From: JAWOJF01 sp046481785 | GTDB lineage: Bacteria > Bacteroidota > Ignavibacteria > Ignavibacteriales > Ignavibacteriaceae | Length of the DNA stretch: 5,808 nt | Reading direction: 5' to 3' | Assembly: GCA_046481785.1 (NCBI GenBank) | Contig: JAWOJF010000245.1 | Location: forward strand, 1 to 5,808 | Part shown: positions 1 through 5,631 of the stretch, one piece after another | How positions within the stretch are numbered: position 1 is the first letter of the stretch | How the letters are laid out: every line of letters begins with the position of its first letter | Made by a program: the position numbers and the translations under genes | The notes under the pieces: model-generated | What the model was told of the DNA's origin: nothing | Seen by the model: only the letters and a program-made list of their open reading frames with translations | Databases searched by the model: none

Positions 1-293
1 ACTGAAAGTCCATCATATAGTATAAATGATTGTCTTTCCCCCCTGCTTGTTTTAATAACAAGTTCATGTTTAATCATATCGAATACAATTTCAAAAATTC
101 CATTTTTGTACGGAACAGACCGTGTTGTTAAACCTGATGAAGATACGTACAACGTAACATGCCACCAGTGGTTAAGAGGGGGACACAGTGCAAGTCTTAT
201 CTTTCCAATAATCTGTGCATATAAATGAATAGTATCTTTTGTTTTTTTCCATTCTTCAAGCGGAAGAGGAGGAAATCTCTCTTCTTTAGTCAT
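1..293 (-). CDS. DUF5996 family protein, N-terminal part (runs off the window)
   Basis: Ninety-seven codons are visible from an ATG at 293-291, and the frame stays open to the window edge. The protein opens with FPPLPLEEWKKTKDTIHLYA, followed by QIIGKIRLALCPPLNHWWHV and a GLTTRSVPY segment. This order (LPLxxW, TxxTLHxxxQIVGKxRLAxxPxxNHWWxVxLYV, GLTT) is what I recognise as the start of the DUF5996 family. Members are roughly 300 residues long, so about one third is present. The function of the family is unknown; no signal peptide or membrane segment is seen here, so a cytoplasmic location is likely. The start codon overlaps the TGA of the upstream zinc-finger gene as ATGA (293-290), which suggests translational coupling and a shared transcript. 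The family call is confident; no role can be assigned from the sequence. Confidence 0.85.
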   Translation of the reverse strand, partial: MTKEERFPPLPLEEWKKTKDTIHLYAQIIGKIRLALCPPLNHWWHVTLYVSSSGLTTRSVPYKNGIFEIVFDMIKHELVIKTSRGERQSFILYDGLS

Positions 294-577
294 ATATGGT
301 CCGTATCCTTAAAATCAATTGATTGAAAATATAATGTATCAACATAACAATAACCCCATTTTTCTCCCGGCTCAAAAGATTTAATAACAGGGTGCTGAGT
401 TGCATGAAAATGTTTTGTTGCATGTTTATTTTTAGAATTATCACAACAGCCAACATGTCCGCATGTTAGGCAAAGTCTTAAATGAACCCATGTATCCCCG
501 GTTTTAATACATTCCTCACAGCCTTCTGATCCCGGAGTTATTTGTTTAATCTGGTTTATATGCTCACACGATCTCAC
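290..577 (-). CDS. UBP-type zinc finger protein (95 aa)
   Basis: A small protein consisting almost entirely of a ZnF-UBP domain. Candidate zinc ligands follow the family order: C4 and H6, C20xxC23, C36xxC39, C44, then H52, H56, H58 and H62. The core WVHLRLCLTCGHVGCC and the segments KHATKHFHATQHPVIKSF and WGYCYVD are characteristic of the bacterial branch. In eukaryotes this domain binds the free Gly-Gly end of ubiquitin; the bacterial ligand is not established. W30, Y76 and Y78 lie where the eukaryotic domain has aromatic pocket residues (alignment by eye). The start is GTG at 577-575: an in-frame TAA lies two codons upstream and no ATG intervenes, and an AAAAAGG Shine-Dalgarno sits 8 bases before it. 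The stop overlaps the start of the DUF5996 gene. It is probably cytoplasmic and possibly an adaptor or ligand-binding module. Confidence 0.9.
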   Translation of the reverse strand: MRSCEHINQIKQITPGSEGCEECIKTGDTWVHLRLCLTCGHVGCCDNSKNKHATKHFHATQHPVIKSFEPGEKWGYCYVDTLYFQSIDFKDTDHI

Positions 578-634
578 GGGTTAAACCTTTTTAATAATAA
601 GATAAATAAAAATATTTATAATAAGAATAACCTC

Positions 635-686
635 AGAGCACATGCAGGTTTTTGCGGATAATATCCTGCTCTCATTCGTACCTGCA
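635..686 (-). other. Structured spacer upstream of the zinc-finger gene (interleaved inverted repeats)
   Basis: The 125-base gap between the small CxxC protein gene and the zinc-finger gene contains two perfect inverted repeats. One pairs TGCAGGT (643-649) with ACCTGCA (680-686); the other pairs AGAGCA (635-640) with TGCTCT (667-672). They are interleaved rather than nested, so an RNA could form either hairpin, or both as a pseudoknot. A smaller GGATA/TATCC repeat (656-666) lies inside. No T-tract follows at once on the leftward strand, so this is not a classical intrinsic terminator. It could be a 3' end of the upstream gene or a leader element of the zinc-finger gene. The rest, 578-634, is AT-rich without further recognisable content. 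Confidence 0.3.
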
Positions 687-702
687 GCGGGGCGTTTACA
701 TA

Positions 703-885
703 TTAATCTTCATGTTCGGCAGGGGGAATATTTTCTGCCCCTTTAAGTTTGCCTATAAGTGTCTGGGGCTGATGAATAAGCAGGGGCAGGCAGCGCGAAC
801 ATATAAAATTTGCCCCGCCTGAATATGTGAGGTTTACTAATGGTATATCATTTTCTGAAACACCGCAGTTTAAACATTTTTGCAT
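703..885 (-). CDS. Small protein with two CxxC pairs, zinc-ribbon-like (60 aa)
   Basis: This short protein has C4xxC7 and C29xxC32, spaced as in C4 zinc ribbons, followed by a LPLLIHQPQ segment and an acidic tail ending EHED. I recognise the layout (CxNCG, then ICxxCLPxLIH) from uncharacterised bacterial proteins but know no function. It is likely a cytoplasmic metal-binding protein; no signal peptide or membrane segment is seen. The start was set at the internal ATG at 885-883 because AAAGGA lies 6 bases upstream. A longer reading from 924 would add 13 residues encoded inside a terminator-like palindrome and has no better ribosome site. The gene follows cysK on the same strand but is separated from it by a 34-bp palindrome, so it may be read only by read-through or from a promoter overlapping that palindrome. 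Confidence 0.65.
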   Translation of the reverse strand: MQKCLNCGVSENDIPLVNLTYSGGANFICSRCLPLLIHQPQTLIGKLKGAENIPPAEHED

Positions 886-913
886 GTTAATTCCTTTATT
901 TTTTATCAATAAA

Positions 914-947
914 AAAGATGACATCTTTTTAAAAAGATGTCATCTTT
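914..947 (-). terminator. 34-bp perfect palindrome after cysK (family A, copy 1), likely terminator
   Basis: The left arm AAAGATGACATCTTTTT (914-930) is the exact reverse complement of 931-947. On the leftward strand the stem is followed by a run of T (916-911 on the plus strand are all A), as in an intrinsic terminator. It lies 19 bases past the cysK stop and 28 bases before the next start codon. Each arm is itself palindromic (AAAGATG, one base, CATCTTT), so the unit could equally present two tandem operator-like sites to a dimeric protein. A near-identical copy lies at 4731-4764. The stem is AT-rich for a terminator, so an additional or alternative regulatory role cannot be excluded. Confidence 0.6.
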
Positions 948-966
948 AACTCTTTAAGCTCTTTTA

Positions 967-1878
967 TTAAAATAACCCTTCGGTTGATAAATATCTTTCG
1001 CCTGTATCATAATTAAAAGTAAGTATTTTAGTTCCAGCCGGTACTTCTTTTATTTTTTGTGCAACAGCTGCCAGGGCGGCACCTGAAGAAATACCGATAA
1101 GCAGGCCTTCTTCTTTTGCTGCACGGCGTGTATATTCAAAAGAATCATCTTTACTTACTTTAATTACGCCGTCGATAACTTTCATATTCATTATACCGGG
1201 AATAAATCCTGCGCCGATTCCCTGTAACGGATGAGGCCCCGGTTCTCCGCCGCTTAATACGGGAGAAAGTTCCGGTTCAACAGCAAATACTTTTAAATTA
1301 TTCCATTTCTTTTTTAAAACTTCTGCGCACCCGGTAATATGTCCCCCAGTACCAACACCGGTAATGATATAATCTAGTCCATCAGGAAAGTCCTTTAATA
1401 TTTCCTCAGCAGTTGTTTTCCTGTGAATCTCAGTATTTGAAGGATTATCAAACTGCATAGGCATCCAGGAATTTGGGGTATTGCTTATAAGCTCGCGGGC
1501 TTTTTCAATAGCTCCTTTCATTCCTTTTTCCCTGGGAGTAAGAACAAGTTCAGCGCCGTATATAGCCATAAGCCGGCGGCGTTCAAGCGACATTGACTCG
1601 GGCATAACAAGAATTACCTTATATCCCTTAACTGCCCCAACCATTGCAAGTCCAATACCAGTATTGCCGGATGTGGGTTCAATAATTACACTCCCTTGTT
1701 TAAGTGTTCCGTTTTTTTCAGCATCTTCAATCATAGAAAGAGCTATACGGTCTTTAATACTTGCGCCGGGGTTAGCTCTTTCAAGTTTAACCCAAACTTC
1801 AACATCATTCCTGAATAAACGGTTCAAGCGTAAATGCGGCGTTCCGCCGATTGTCTCGAGTATGTTTGTTGCTTTCAT
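967..1878 (-). CDS. cysK: Cysteine synthase (O-acetylserine sulfhydrylase), PLP-dependent
   Basis: The enzyme makes L-cysteine from O-acetylserine and sulfide in the cytoplasm. At 303 residues it has normal family length and all fold-type II landmarks. NPGASIKDR carries the PLP-binding lysine K42. PTSGNTG (68-74) is the substrate carboxylate loop. GVGTGGHITG (174-183) is the phosphate-binding loop. ISSGAA (263-268) holds the serine that pairs with the cofactor ring nitrogen. The C-terminal TGERYLST is also typical. CysM-type enzymes are close relatives, but with cysE immediately upstream on the same strand (97-base gap) the CysK role is the better call. The ATG at 1878 has an AAAGAGAG purine stretch just upstream as a modest ribosome site. 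A 34-bp palindrome 19 bases past the stop probably ends the transcript. I see no truncation or missing active-site residue. Confidence 0.93.
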   Translation of the reverse strand: MKATNILETIGGTPHLRLNRLFRNDVEVWVKLERANPGASIKDRIALSMIEDAEKNGTLKQGSVIIEPTSGNTGIGLAMVGAVKGYKVILVMPESMSLERRRLMAIYGAELVLTPREKGMKGAIEKARELISNTPNSWMPMQFDNPSNTEIHRKTTAEEILKDFPDGLDYIITGVGTGGHITGCAEVLKKKWNNLKVFAVEPELSPVLSGGEPGPHPLQGIGAGFIPGIMNMKVIDGVIKVSKDDSFEYTRRAAKEEGLLIGISSGAALAAVAQKIKEVPAGTKILTFNYDTGERYLSTEGLF

Positions 1879-1975
1879 ATGCTCTCTTTGTTATTAATTA
1901 ATAATTAAAGGATAAAATCTCTGAATCAAGATGTTAATTTTATAAAAATGTAAAAGTTCTTAACAAACGGAATTT

Positions 1976-2788
1976 TTAAATCTGAAAATCTATTGGTTCT
2001 TTATAATCTCTCTGGTTTCTTATTTTCACCTGGCTTTTATGGTACACAATGGAGTAAGGCAAAACGCTTTCTGTAAGCCATACGTTACCGCCAATTACAC
2101 TATCATGCCCTATAACAGTATTACCGCCAAGCACCGTACTGCCTGCATAAATAATAACATTATCTTCAATTGTAGGATGCCTCTTTGTACTTGCTTCCGA
2201 TTTTTCAACACTTAAAGCACCAAGAGTAACACCCTGGTACAGTTTTACGTTGTGCCCAATGGTTGTGGTCTCTCCAACAACTATACCTGTGCCATGATCG
2301 ATAGTAAACCTATCACCAATTTCCGCCTTCGGATGAATATCAATACCTGTCTGCCTGTGTGCATATTCAGTGATCATACGTGGTATAGTTGGGACACCAA
2401 GTTTTACAAACCTGTTGGCTATCCTGTATGCCGCTATTGCAAAAAATCCCGGGTAAATAGAAATTACCTCCTGAACATTAACCGCAGCGGGGTCTGATTC
2501 GCATATAAATTCCGCATCATCAAAAAGCTTTTTATGCAGATCAGGTAAATGAGCAAAAAAATCTTTCATAACCTTTTCAGCATCAACACCCGTTGATGAA
2601 ATGACACTTATTGTTTTCTGATATGCAAGGAGACTGAACTCTTCATATTCATTAAATGTCATTCCCTGCCTTAATGGAAAAAGAAGCTGAAACAGCATAT
2701 CCGTCAATTCAGTTATATCACTTATTGAAGGTATATGCGAAAACTTTTCTTCATAAAAGGAATAATTTTCCTTTATGAACGAGTTCAT
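1976..2788 (-). CDS. cysE: Serine O-acetyltransferase
   Basis: It transfers acetyl from acetyl-CoA to L-serine, giving O-acetylserine for the neighbouring cysteine synthase. The 270-residue reading has a helical N-terminal part (about 1-125) and a left-handed beta-helix of hexapeptide repeats from about 150 to 240. Catalytic residues are recognisable by motif: D150 in GIDIHP, H165 in IDHGTGIVVGET and H204 in KRHP. GVTLGA (186-191) is also conserved. The protein ends PIDFQI; a C-terminal isoleucine is the residue that inserts into CysK in the classical cysteine synthase complex. I chose the ATG at 2788. A TTG at 2809 would add seven residues, but neither start has a strong ribosome site (a GGA lies 10 bases before the ATG). 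It is first in the leftward cysE-cysK unit, with a possible promoter near 2860-2890. Confidence 0.92.
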   Translation of the reverse strand: MNSFIKENYSFYEEKFSHIPSISDITELTDMLFQLLFPLRQGMTFNEYEEFSLLAYQKTISVISSTGVDAEKVMKDFFAHLPDLHKKLFDDAEFICESDPAAVNVQEVISIYPGFFAIAAYRIANRFVKLGVPTIPRMITEYAHRQTGIDIHPKAEIGDRFTIDHGTGIVVGETTTIGHNVKLYQGVTLGALSVEKSEASTKRHPTIEDNVIIYAGSTVLGGNTVIGHDSVIGGNVWLTESVLPYSIVYHKSQVKIRNQRDYKEPIDFQI

Positions 2789-2859
2789 AAAATTTATTTC
2801 CGGTCCCAATCTTTATAACTCACGGATGGTTAGACAAATTTCACTTATTAATGTAAATG

Positions 2860-2890
2860 ATTATATGTTAAAAAGCACATCTGCCGTCAA
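2860..2890 (-). promoter_or_regulatory. Candidate promoter for cysE-cysK
   Basis: On the leftward strand TTGACG (2890-2885) is followed after 19 bases by a perfect TATAAT (2865-2860). This would start transcription near 2853 and leave a leader of about 65 bases before the cysE ATG. The boxes match the sigma-70 consensus well, but the spacer is two bases longer than optimal. If the organism uses the Bacteroidota-type promoter (TTTG and TAnnTTTG), this match would mean less. Confidence 0.35.
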
Positions 2891-3035
2891 AATCAATGTC
2901 CGGATGCTGCATAAAAACTTTATAAGATGAATATAAATTAATGCAGGATTCTTGATATTGCACCCACATCCATTATCCCGAATCCAGAATCCAGTGGACG
3001 CAAAATGGTTATTAAGTAACAAAGAAATGGCTACT

Positions 3036-3062
3036 TTGCTTTTCATTCAATTCTTATATTTA
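3036..3062 (+). promoter_or_regulatory. Weak candidate promoter for the arabinofuranosidase gene
   Basis: TTG at 3036-3038 is followed after 16 bases by TATATTTA (3055-3062), which matches the Bacteroidota -7 element TAnnTTTG at all defined positions but the last. The spacer is shorter than the usual 19 or so bases. The region is AT-rich, so a chance match is quite possible. The gene start at 3106 would lie about 35-40 bases downstream of the start site. Confidence 0.2.
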
Positions 3063-3105
3063 TTACACTTACTTTAACATTATTTATTAATAAACTTAAA
3101 ATATT

Positions 3106-4692
3106 ATGAAAACTTTAATTACACCTGCAGCCTTAAAGATCAGCTTAATTGCAGTAACCCTGCTGTTTATTTTCAGCGGAGTCAGTTTCTCACAGGCCAA
3201 TAAAGTTGTTATCAATCCGGATGCCGCAAAAGATACAATAAGCCGCCACATATACGGACATTTTAGTGAGCACCTCGGCAGATGTATATACGGGGGCATC
3301 TGGGTAGGAGAAGACAGTAAAATTCCTAACACAAGAGGGATACGTAATGATGTTGTTGCCGCTTTAAAAAATATAAAAGTGGCAAATCTCCGCTGGCCCG
3401 GCGGCTGTTTTGCTGATGAGTATCACTGGATGGACGGTATTGGTCCCCGTGATAAACGTCCTAAAATGGTTAATACTAACTGGGGCGGAGTTGTTGAAGA
3501 TAACAGTTTTGGTACTCATGAGTTTATGGATCTTTGCGAACAGATAGGAACTGAACCTGTTATCTGCGGTAACATTGGCAGCGGTTCAGTAGATGAATTA
3601 TCCGACTGGGTAACATACTTAACATCTGATGCTGAAAATCCAATGACGGAACTGCGTAAGAAAAACGGGAGAGATAAACCATGGAAAGTTAAGTACTGGT
3701 GTGTAGGCAATGAGACATGGGGATGCGGCGGTGTTATGGATCCTGAATTTTATGCAAATGAAATGGCGCGTTACTCATGGTTTATGAGAAATTATGGTGA
3801 TAACTCATTGTATAAAATTGCTTCCGGCGGGCTTGAAAGCGATTATAACTGGACTGAAATTGTAATGAAAAAGTGGAGCGGACACGAGGGATGGCTCCAG
3901 AGTTATATGAGCGGATATTCTCTTCATTATTATACTGTAACAAATAACTGGACCGTAAAAGGCTCTGCAACTAATTTTACTGAAGATGAATGGATTACTA
4001 CTTTAACAAAAACACTGCGGATGGATACTTTAGTAACCAAACATTCTGAAGTAATGGATAAATATGATCCGCAAAAAAAGGTCGGGCTTATAGTAGATGA
4101 ATGGGGCAACTGGTTTGATGTTGAACCCGGTACAAATCCCGGTTTTTTATATCAGCAGAATACATTAAGAGATGCAATGGTTGCTGCTCTTAATCTGAAT
4201 ATTTTTAATAAACATGCTGATAGAGTAAAGATGTCGAACATTGCTCAGGTTGTTAATGTTTTACAGGCTGTAATCCTTACTGAAGATGAAAAAATGCTGC
4301 TTACCCCTACTTACCATGTCTTTGATCTTTATAAAGTACATCAGGATGCCTTAAATCTGCCGCTTGATATTACTTCGGAGGATTATGAATTAAACGGGCA
4401 GATAATACCCGCGCTTAGCGCAACTGCATCTAAAAGCAAGGATGGAACTGTAAATATAAGTCTTGTAAATACCAATCCATCAAAAGAAATGAGCTTAACT
4501 TGTACATTAAAAGGATTAGCCGGAAAACCGGTTACAGGCAAAGTATTAACTTCAGCTAACATGCAGGATCATAATACATTTGAACAGCCTGATAATGTTA
4601 AAGTAGAAGGATTTAGCAACTTCAAAGTTAACGGAGATGAAATCACAATTAATTTACCTTCCAAATCGATTGTCACATTAGAGGTAAAATAA
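3106..4692 (+). CDS. Secreted alpha-L-arabinofuranosidase, glycoside hydrolase family 51
   Basis: The enzyme hydrolyses terminal alpha-L-arabinofuranosyl residues from arabinan, arabinoxylan or their oligosaccharides with retention of configuration. The 528 residues begin with a signal peptide (KT...K11, hydrophobic core about 12-26, likely cleavage around SFSQA at 27-31), so it acts outside the cytoplasm. The TIM-barrel shows the GH51 start (YGHFSEHLGRCIYGGIW, 50-66) and LRWPGGCFADEYHW (95-108). The acid/base is E203 in the GNETWGCGG motif and the nucleophile is E332 in VDEWGNWF. A beta-sandwich domain fills about 385-528 and ends near the last residue; there is no added sorting domain. No Shine-Dalgarno precedes the ATG, as is common in Bacteroidota. 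No transporter or other glycosidase gene adjoins it, so its exact substrate cannot be read from context. Members of this family are often called AbfA. Confidence 0.93.
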   Translation: MKTLITPAALKISLIAVTLLFIFSGVSFSQANKVVINPDAAKDTISRHIYGHFSEHLGRCIYGGIWVGEDSKIPNTRGIRNDVVAALKNIKVANLRWPGGCFADEYHWMDGIGPRDKRPKMVNTNWGGVVEDNSFGTHEFMDLCEQIGTEPVICGNIGSGSVDELSDWVTYLTSDAENPMTELRKKNGRDKPWKVKYWCVGNETWGCGGVMDPEFYANEMARYSWFMRNYGDNSLYKIASGGLESDYNWTEIVMKKWSGHEGWLQSYMSGYSLHYYTVTNNWTVKGSATNFTEDEWITTLTKTLRMDTLVTKHSEVMDKYDPQKKVGLIVDEWGNWFDVEPGTNPGFLYQQNTLRDAMVAALNLNIFNKHADRVKMSNIAQVVNVLQAVILTEDEKMLLTPTYHVFDLYKVHQDALNLPLDITSEDYELNGQIIPALSATASKSKDGTVNISLVNTNPSKEMSLTCTLKGLAGKPVTGKVLTSANMQDHNTFEQPDNVKVEGFSNFKVNGDEITINLPSKSIVTLEVK

Positions 4693-4730
4693 ATTTTATT
4701 TTAAATATTTTTGCTATGTTTGTTGTAGTT

Positions 4731-4764
4731 AAAGATGACATCTCTTTAAAGAGATGTCATCTTT
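4731..4764 (+). terminator. 34-bp perfect palindrome after the arabinofuranosidase gene (family A, copy 2), likely terminator
   Basis: AAAGATGACATCTCTTT (4731-4747) is the exact reverse complement of 4748-4764, and the stem continues into a short T-run (five T from 4762 to 4766). It lies 38 bases past the glycosidase stop and 24 bases before the DedA start. It matches copy 1 at 914-947 in 32 of 34 positions. The two differing positions (14 and 21 of the unit) pair with each other, T-A in copy 1 and C-G here. Shared flanks (AGTT before, TT after) extend the common unit to 40 bases in the same orientation to transcription. Confidence 0.6.
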
Positions 4765-4788
4765 TTATATAAACAAACTAAATTCCGA

Positions 4789-5403
4789 ATGAAACTCTTA
4801 CGAAGACTTTATGACTGGGTGTTAAGCTGGGCAGAAACTCCATACGGTGGTTTAGCACTTTTTGTTCTTGCCTTTGCAGAATCATCTTTTTTCCCTATAC
4901 CTCCTGACCCGCTATTAATTGCACTGGTTCTTGGTGTAACGGCTAAGGCATATAAATATGCGGCAACGTGTACTGCTGCTTCAGTGCTTGGAGCGCTGTT
5001 AGGATATACTATCGGGCATTTTCTCTGGTGGACCCCCTCAAATGAATTTACAGGCATTGCTAATTTTTTCTTTACCAATGTTCCGGGCTTTACTGTTGAA
5101 GGATTTTTTAATGTTCAGAGAATGTATGAAGAATATAATTTCTGGATAGTGTTTACAGCAGGTTTTACACCGATACCATATAAACTCATAACTATTTCAT
5201 CCGGGGCTTTTAATATAAGTCTCCCGATGTTTATTGTTGCATCGTTAGTTAGCCGCGGTGCAAGATTTTTTCTTGTTGCTTTTTTAATATGGAAGTTTGG
5301 TCCGCAGATAAAAACTTTTATTGATAAGTATTTTAACTGGCTTGCTGTTGCATTTACTGTTTTACTTATCGGCGGGTTTGTTGTAATTAAAATGGTATTA
5401 TAG
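4789..5403 (+). CDS. DedA/VTT-domain membrane protein, YqaA-like
   Basis: This is a 204-residue integral inner-membrane protein of the DedA (SNARE-associated, VTT) superfamily, whose better-known members act in envelope homeostasis and in undecaprenyl phosphate or lipid flipping. The sequence shows a first membrane segment with FAESSFFPIPPDPLLIAL (29-46; E31 and D40 are candidate functional acids) and a second one around 58-80. The re-entrant region GFTPIPYKLITISSGAFNIS (125-144) is followed by SRGARFFLVAFLI (155-167) and a last hydrophobic helix (184-200). The E-x8-D spacing, TPIPYK and SRGARF favour the YqaA-like subgroup. The length is usual. No Shine-Dalgarno is visible before the ATG, and a 34-bp palindrome ends only 24 bases upstream, leaving little room for an independent promoter outside it. 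The substrate is not evident from the neighbours. Confidence 0.88.
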   Translation: MKLLRRLYDWVLSWAETPYGGLALFVLAFAESSFFPIPPDPLLIALVLGVTAKAYKYAATCTAASVLGALLGYTIGHFLWWTPSNEFTGIANFFFTNVPGFTVEGFFNVQRMYEEYNFWIVFTAGFTPIPYKLITISSGAFNISLPMFIVASLVSRGARFFLVAFLIWKFGPQIKTFIDKYFNWLAVAFTVLLIGGFVVIKMVL

Positions 5404-5410
5404 AATACCT

Positions 5411-5436
5411 GTAGAGACGCCCTGCCGGGCGTCTCT
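5411..5436. repeat. GC-rich palindrome, family B copy 1
   Basis: GTAGAGACGCCC at 5411-5422 is followed by loop TGCC and then GGGCGTCTCT (5427-5436), giving a perfect 10-bp stem that begins 7 bases after the DedA stop. No T-tract follows, so it is not a standard intrinsic terminator, although it could stop 3' exonucleases or terminate in another way. It retains the left end (GTAG) of the shared unit while the right end reads GAG instead of AC. Confidence 0.7.
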
Positions 5437-5531
5437 GAGCACGACACAACCAAAATTACGCAAATCTCTTTATCCTGTTTAGATGTTTATATAAGCCAAT
5501 ATTATTCCGGAGGTTTTTAGTTATCCTTCCC

Positions 5532-5556
5532 AGACGCCACGCCGGGGCATCTCTAC
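5532..5556. repeat. GC-rich palindrome, family B copy 2 (degenerate)
   Basis: AGACGCC (5532-5538) pairs with GGCATCT (5546-5552) at six of seven positions, followed by CTAC as in copy 3. It is nested in a wider inverted repeat: GTTATC (5520-5525) with GATAAC (5557-5562), and GGAGGTT (5509-5515) with AACCTCC (5560-5566). Confidence 0.6.
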
Positions 5557-5607
5557 GATAACCTCCTGTTATGATAAGTTTATTAAAAATTTCAGTTGCC
5601 ACACAAT

Positions 5608-5631
5608 AGACGCCCACCGGGGCGTCTCTAC
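5608..5631. repeat. GC-rich palindrome, family B copy 3
   Basis: AGACGCCC (5608-5615), loop ACCG and GGGCGTCT (5620-5627) form a perfect 8-bp stem, and the unit continues CTAC to 5631. It keeps the right end of the unit and lacks the left GTAG, the reverse of copy 1. It lies 72 bases before the transporter start. Confidence 0.7.

Larger units (their letters stand above)
2789..3105. other. Divergent intergenic spacer between cysE and the arabinofuranosidase gene
   Basis: This 317-base AT-rich region contains no gene I can support. It should hold the promoters for the leftward cysE unit and the rightward glycosidase gene. Visible content is a TTGACG/TATAAT-like pair for cysE (2860-2890), a weaker TTG/TATATTTA pair for the glycosidase (3036-3062), and a tandem duplication of GAATCCA (2980-2993) with an inverted partner GGATTC at 2946-2951. 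A 61-codon leftward open frame (3046-2861) crosses the region but has no recognisable protein features. Confidence 0.5.

Noticed and set aside
703..924. Longer 73-residue version of the small CxxC protein starting at 924
   Set aside because: Its first codons lie inside the 34-bp palindrome and it lacks a good ribosome site, whereas the ATG at 885 has AAAGGA at ideal spacing.
1481..1897. 138-codon rightward frame opposite cysK
   Set aside because: Antisense shadow of a well-supported gene, with serine/isoleucine-rich low-information sequence.
1976..2809. TTG start at 2809 for cysE
   Set aside because: It has no Shine-Dalgarno and adds only seven residues; the ATG at 2788 is the more likely start, although the evidence is not decisive.
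2946..2994. Tandem GAATCCA with inverted GGATTC as a regulatory site
   Set aside because: Only two copies of a seven-base unit; too short to separate from chance, so noted only as content of the spacer.
2861..3046. 61-codon leftward open frame in the divergent spacer
   Set aside because: No recognisable domain, composition typical of translated AT-rich non-coding DNA, spans the tandem heptamer and both candidate promoters.
5411..5436. Classical intrinsic terminator for the DedA gene
   Set aside because: The stem is strong but the downstream sequence GAGCACGACAC has no T-tract; the stem is better described as a member of the repeat family.
4809..5453. Two leftward frames (4809-5078 and 5115-5453) opposite the DedA gene
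   Set aside because: Both are antisense to a clear membrane-protein gene and show no family features.
5411..5631. CRISPR array
   Set aside because: Three degenerate palindromes at unequal spacing (about 120 and 75 bases) with no constant spacer length and no cas genes do not make an array.
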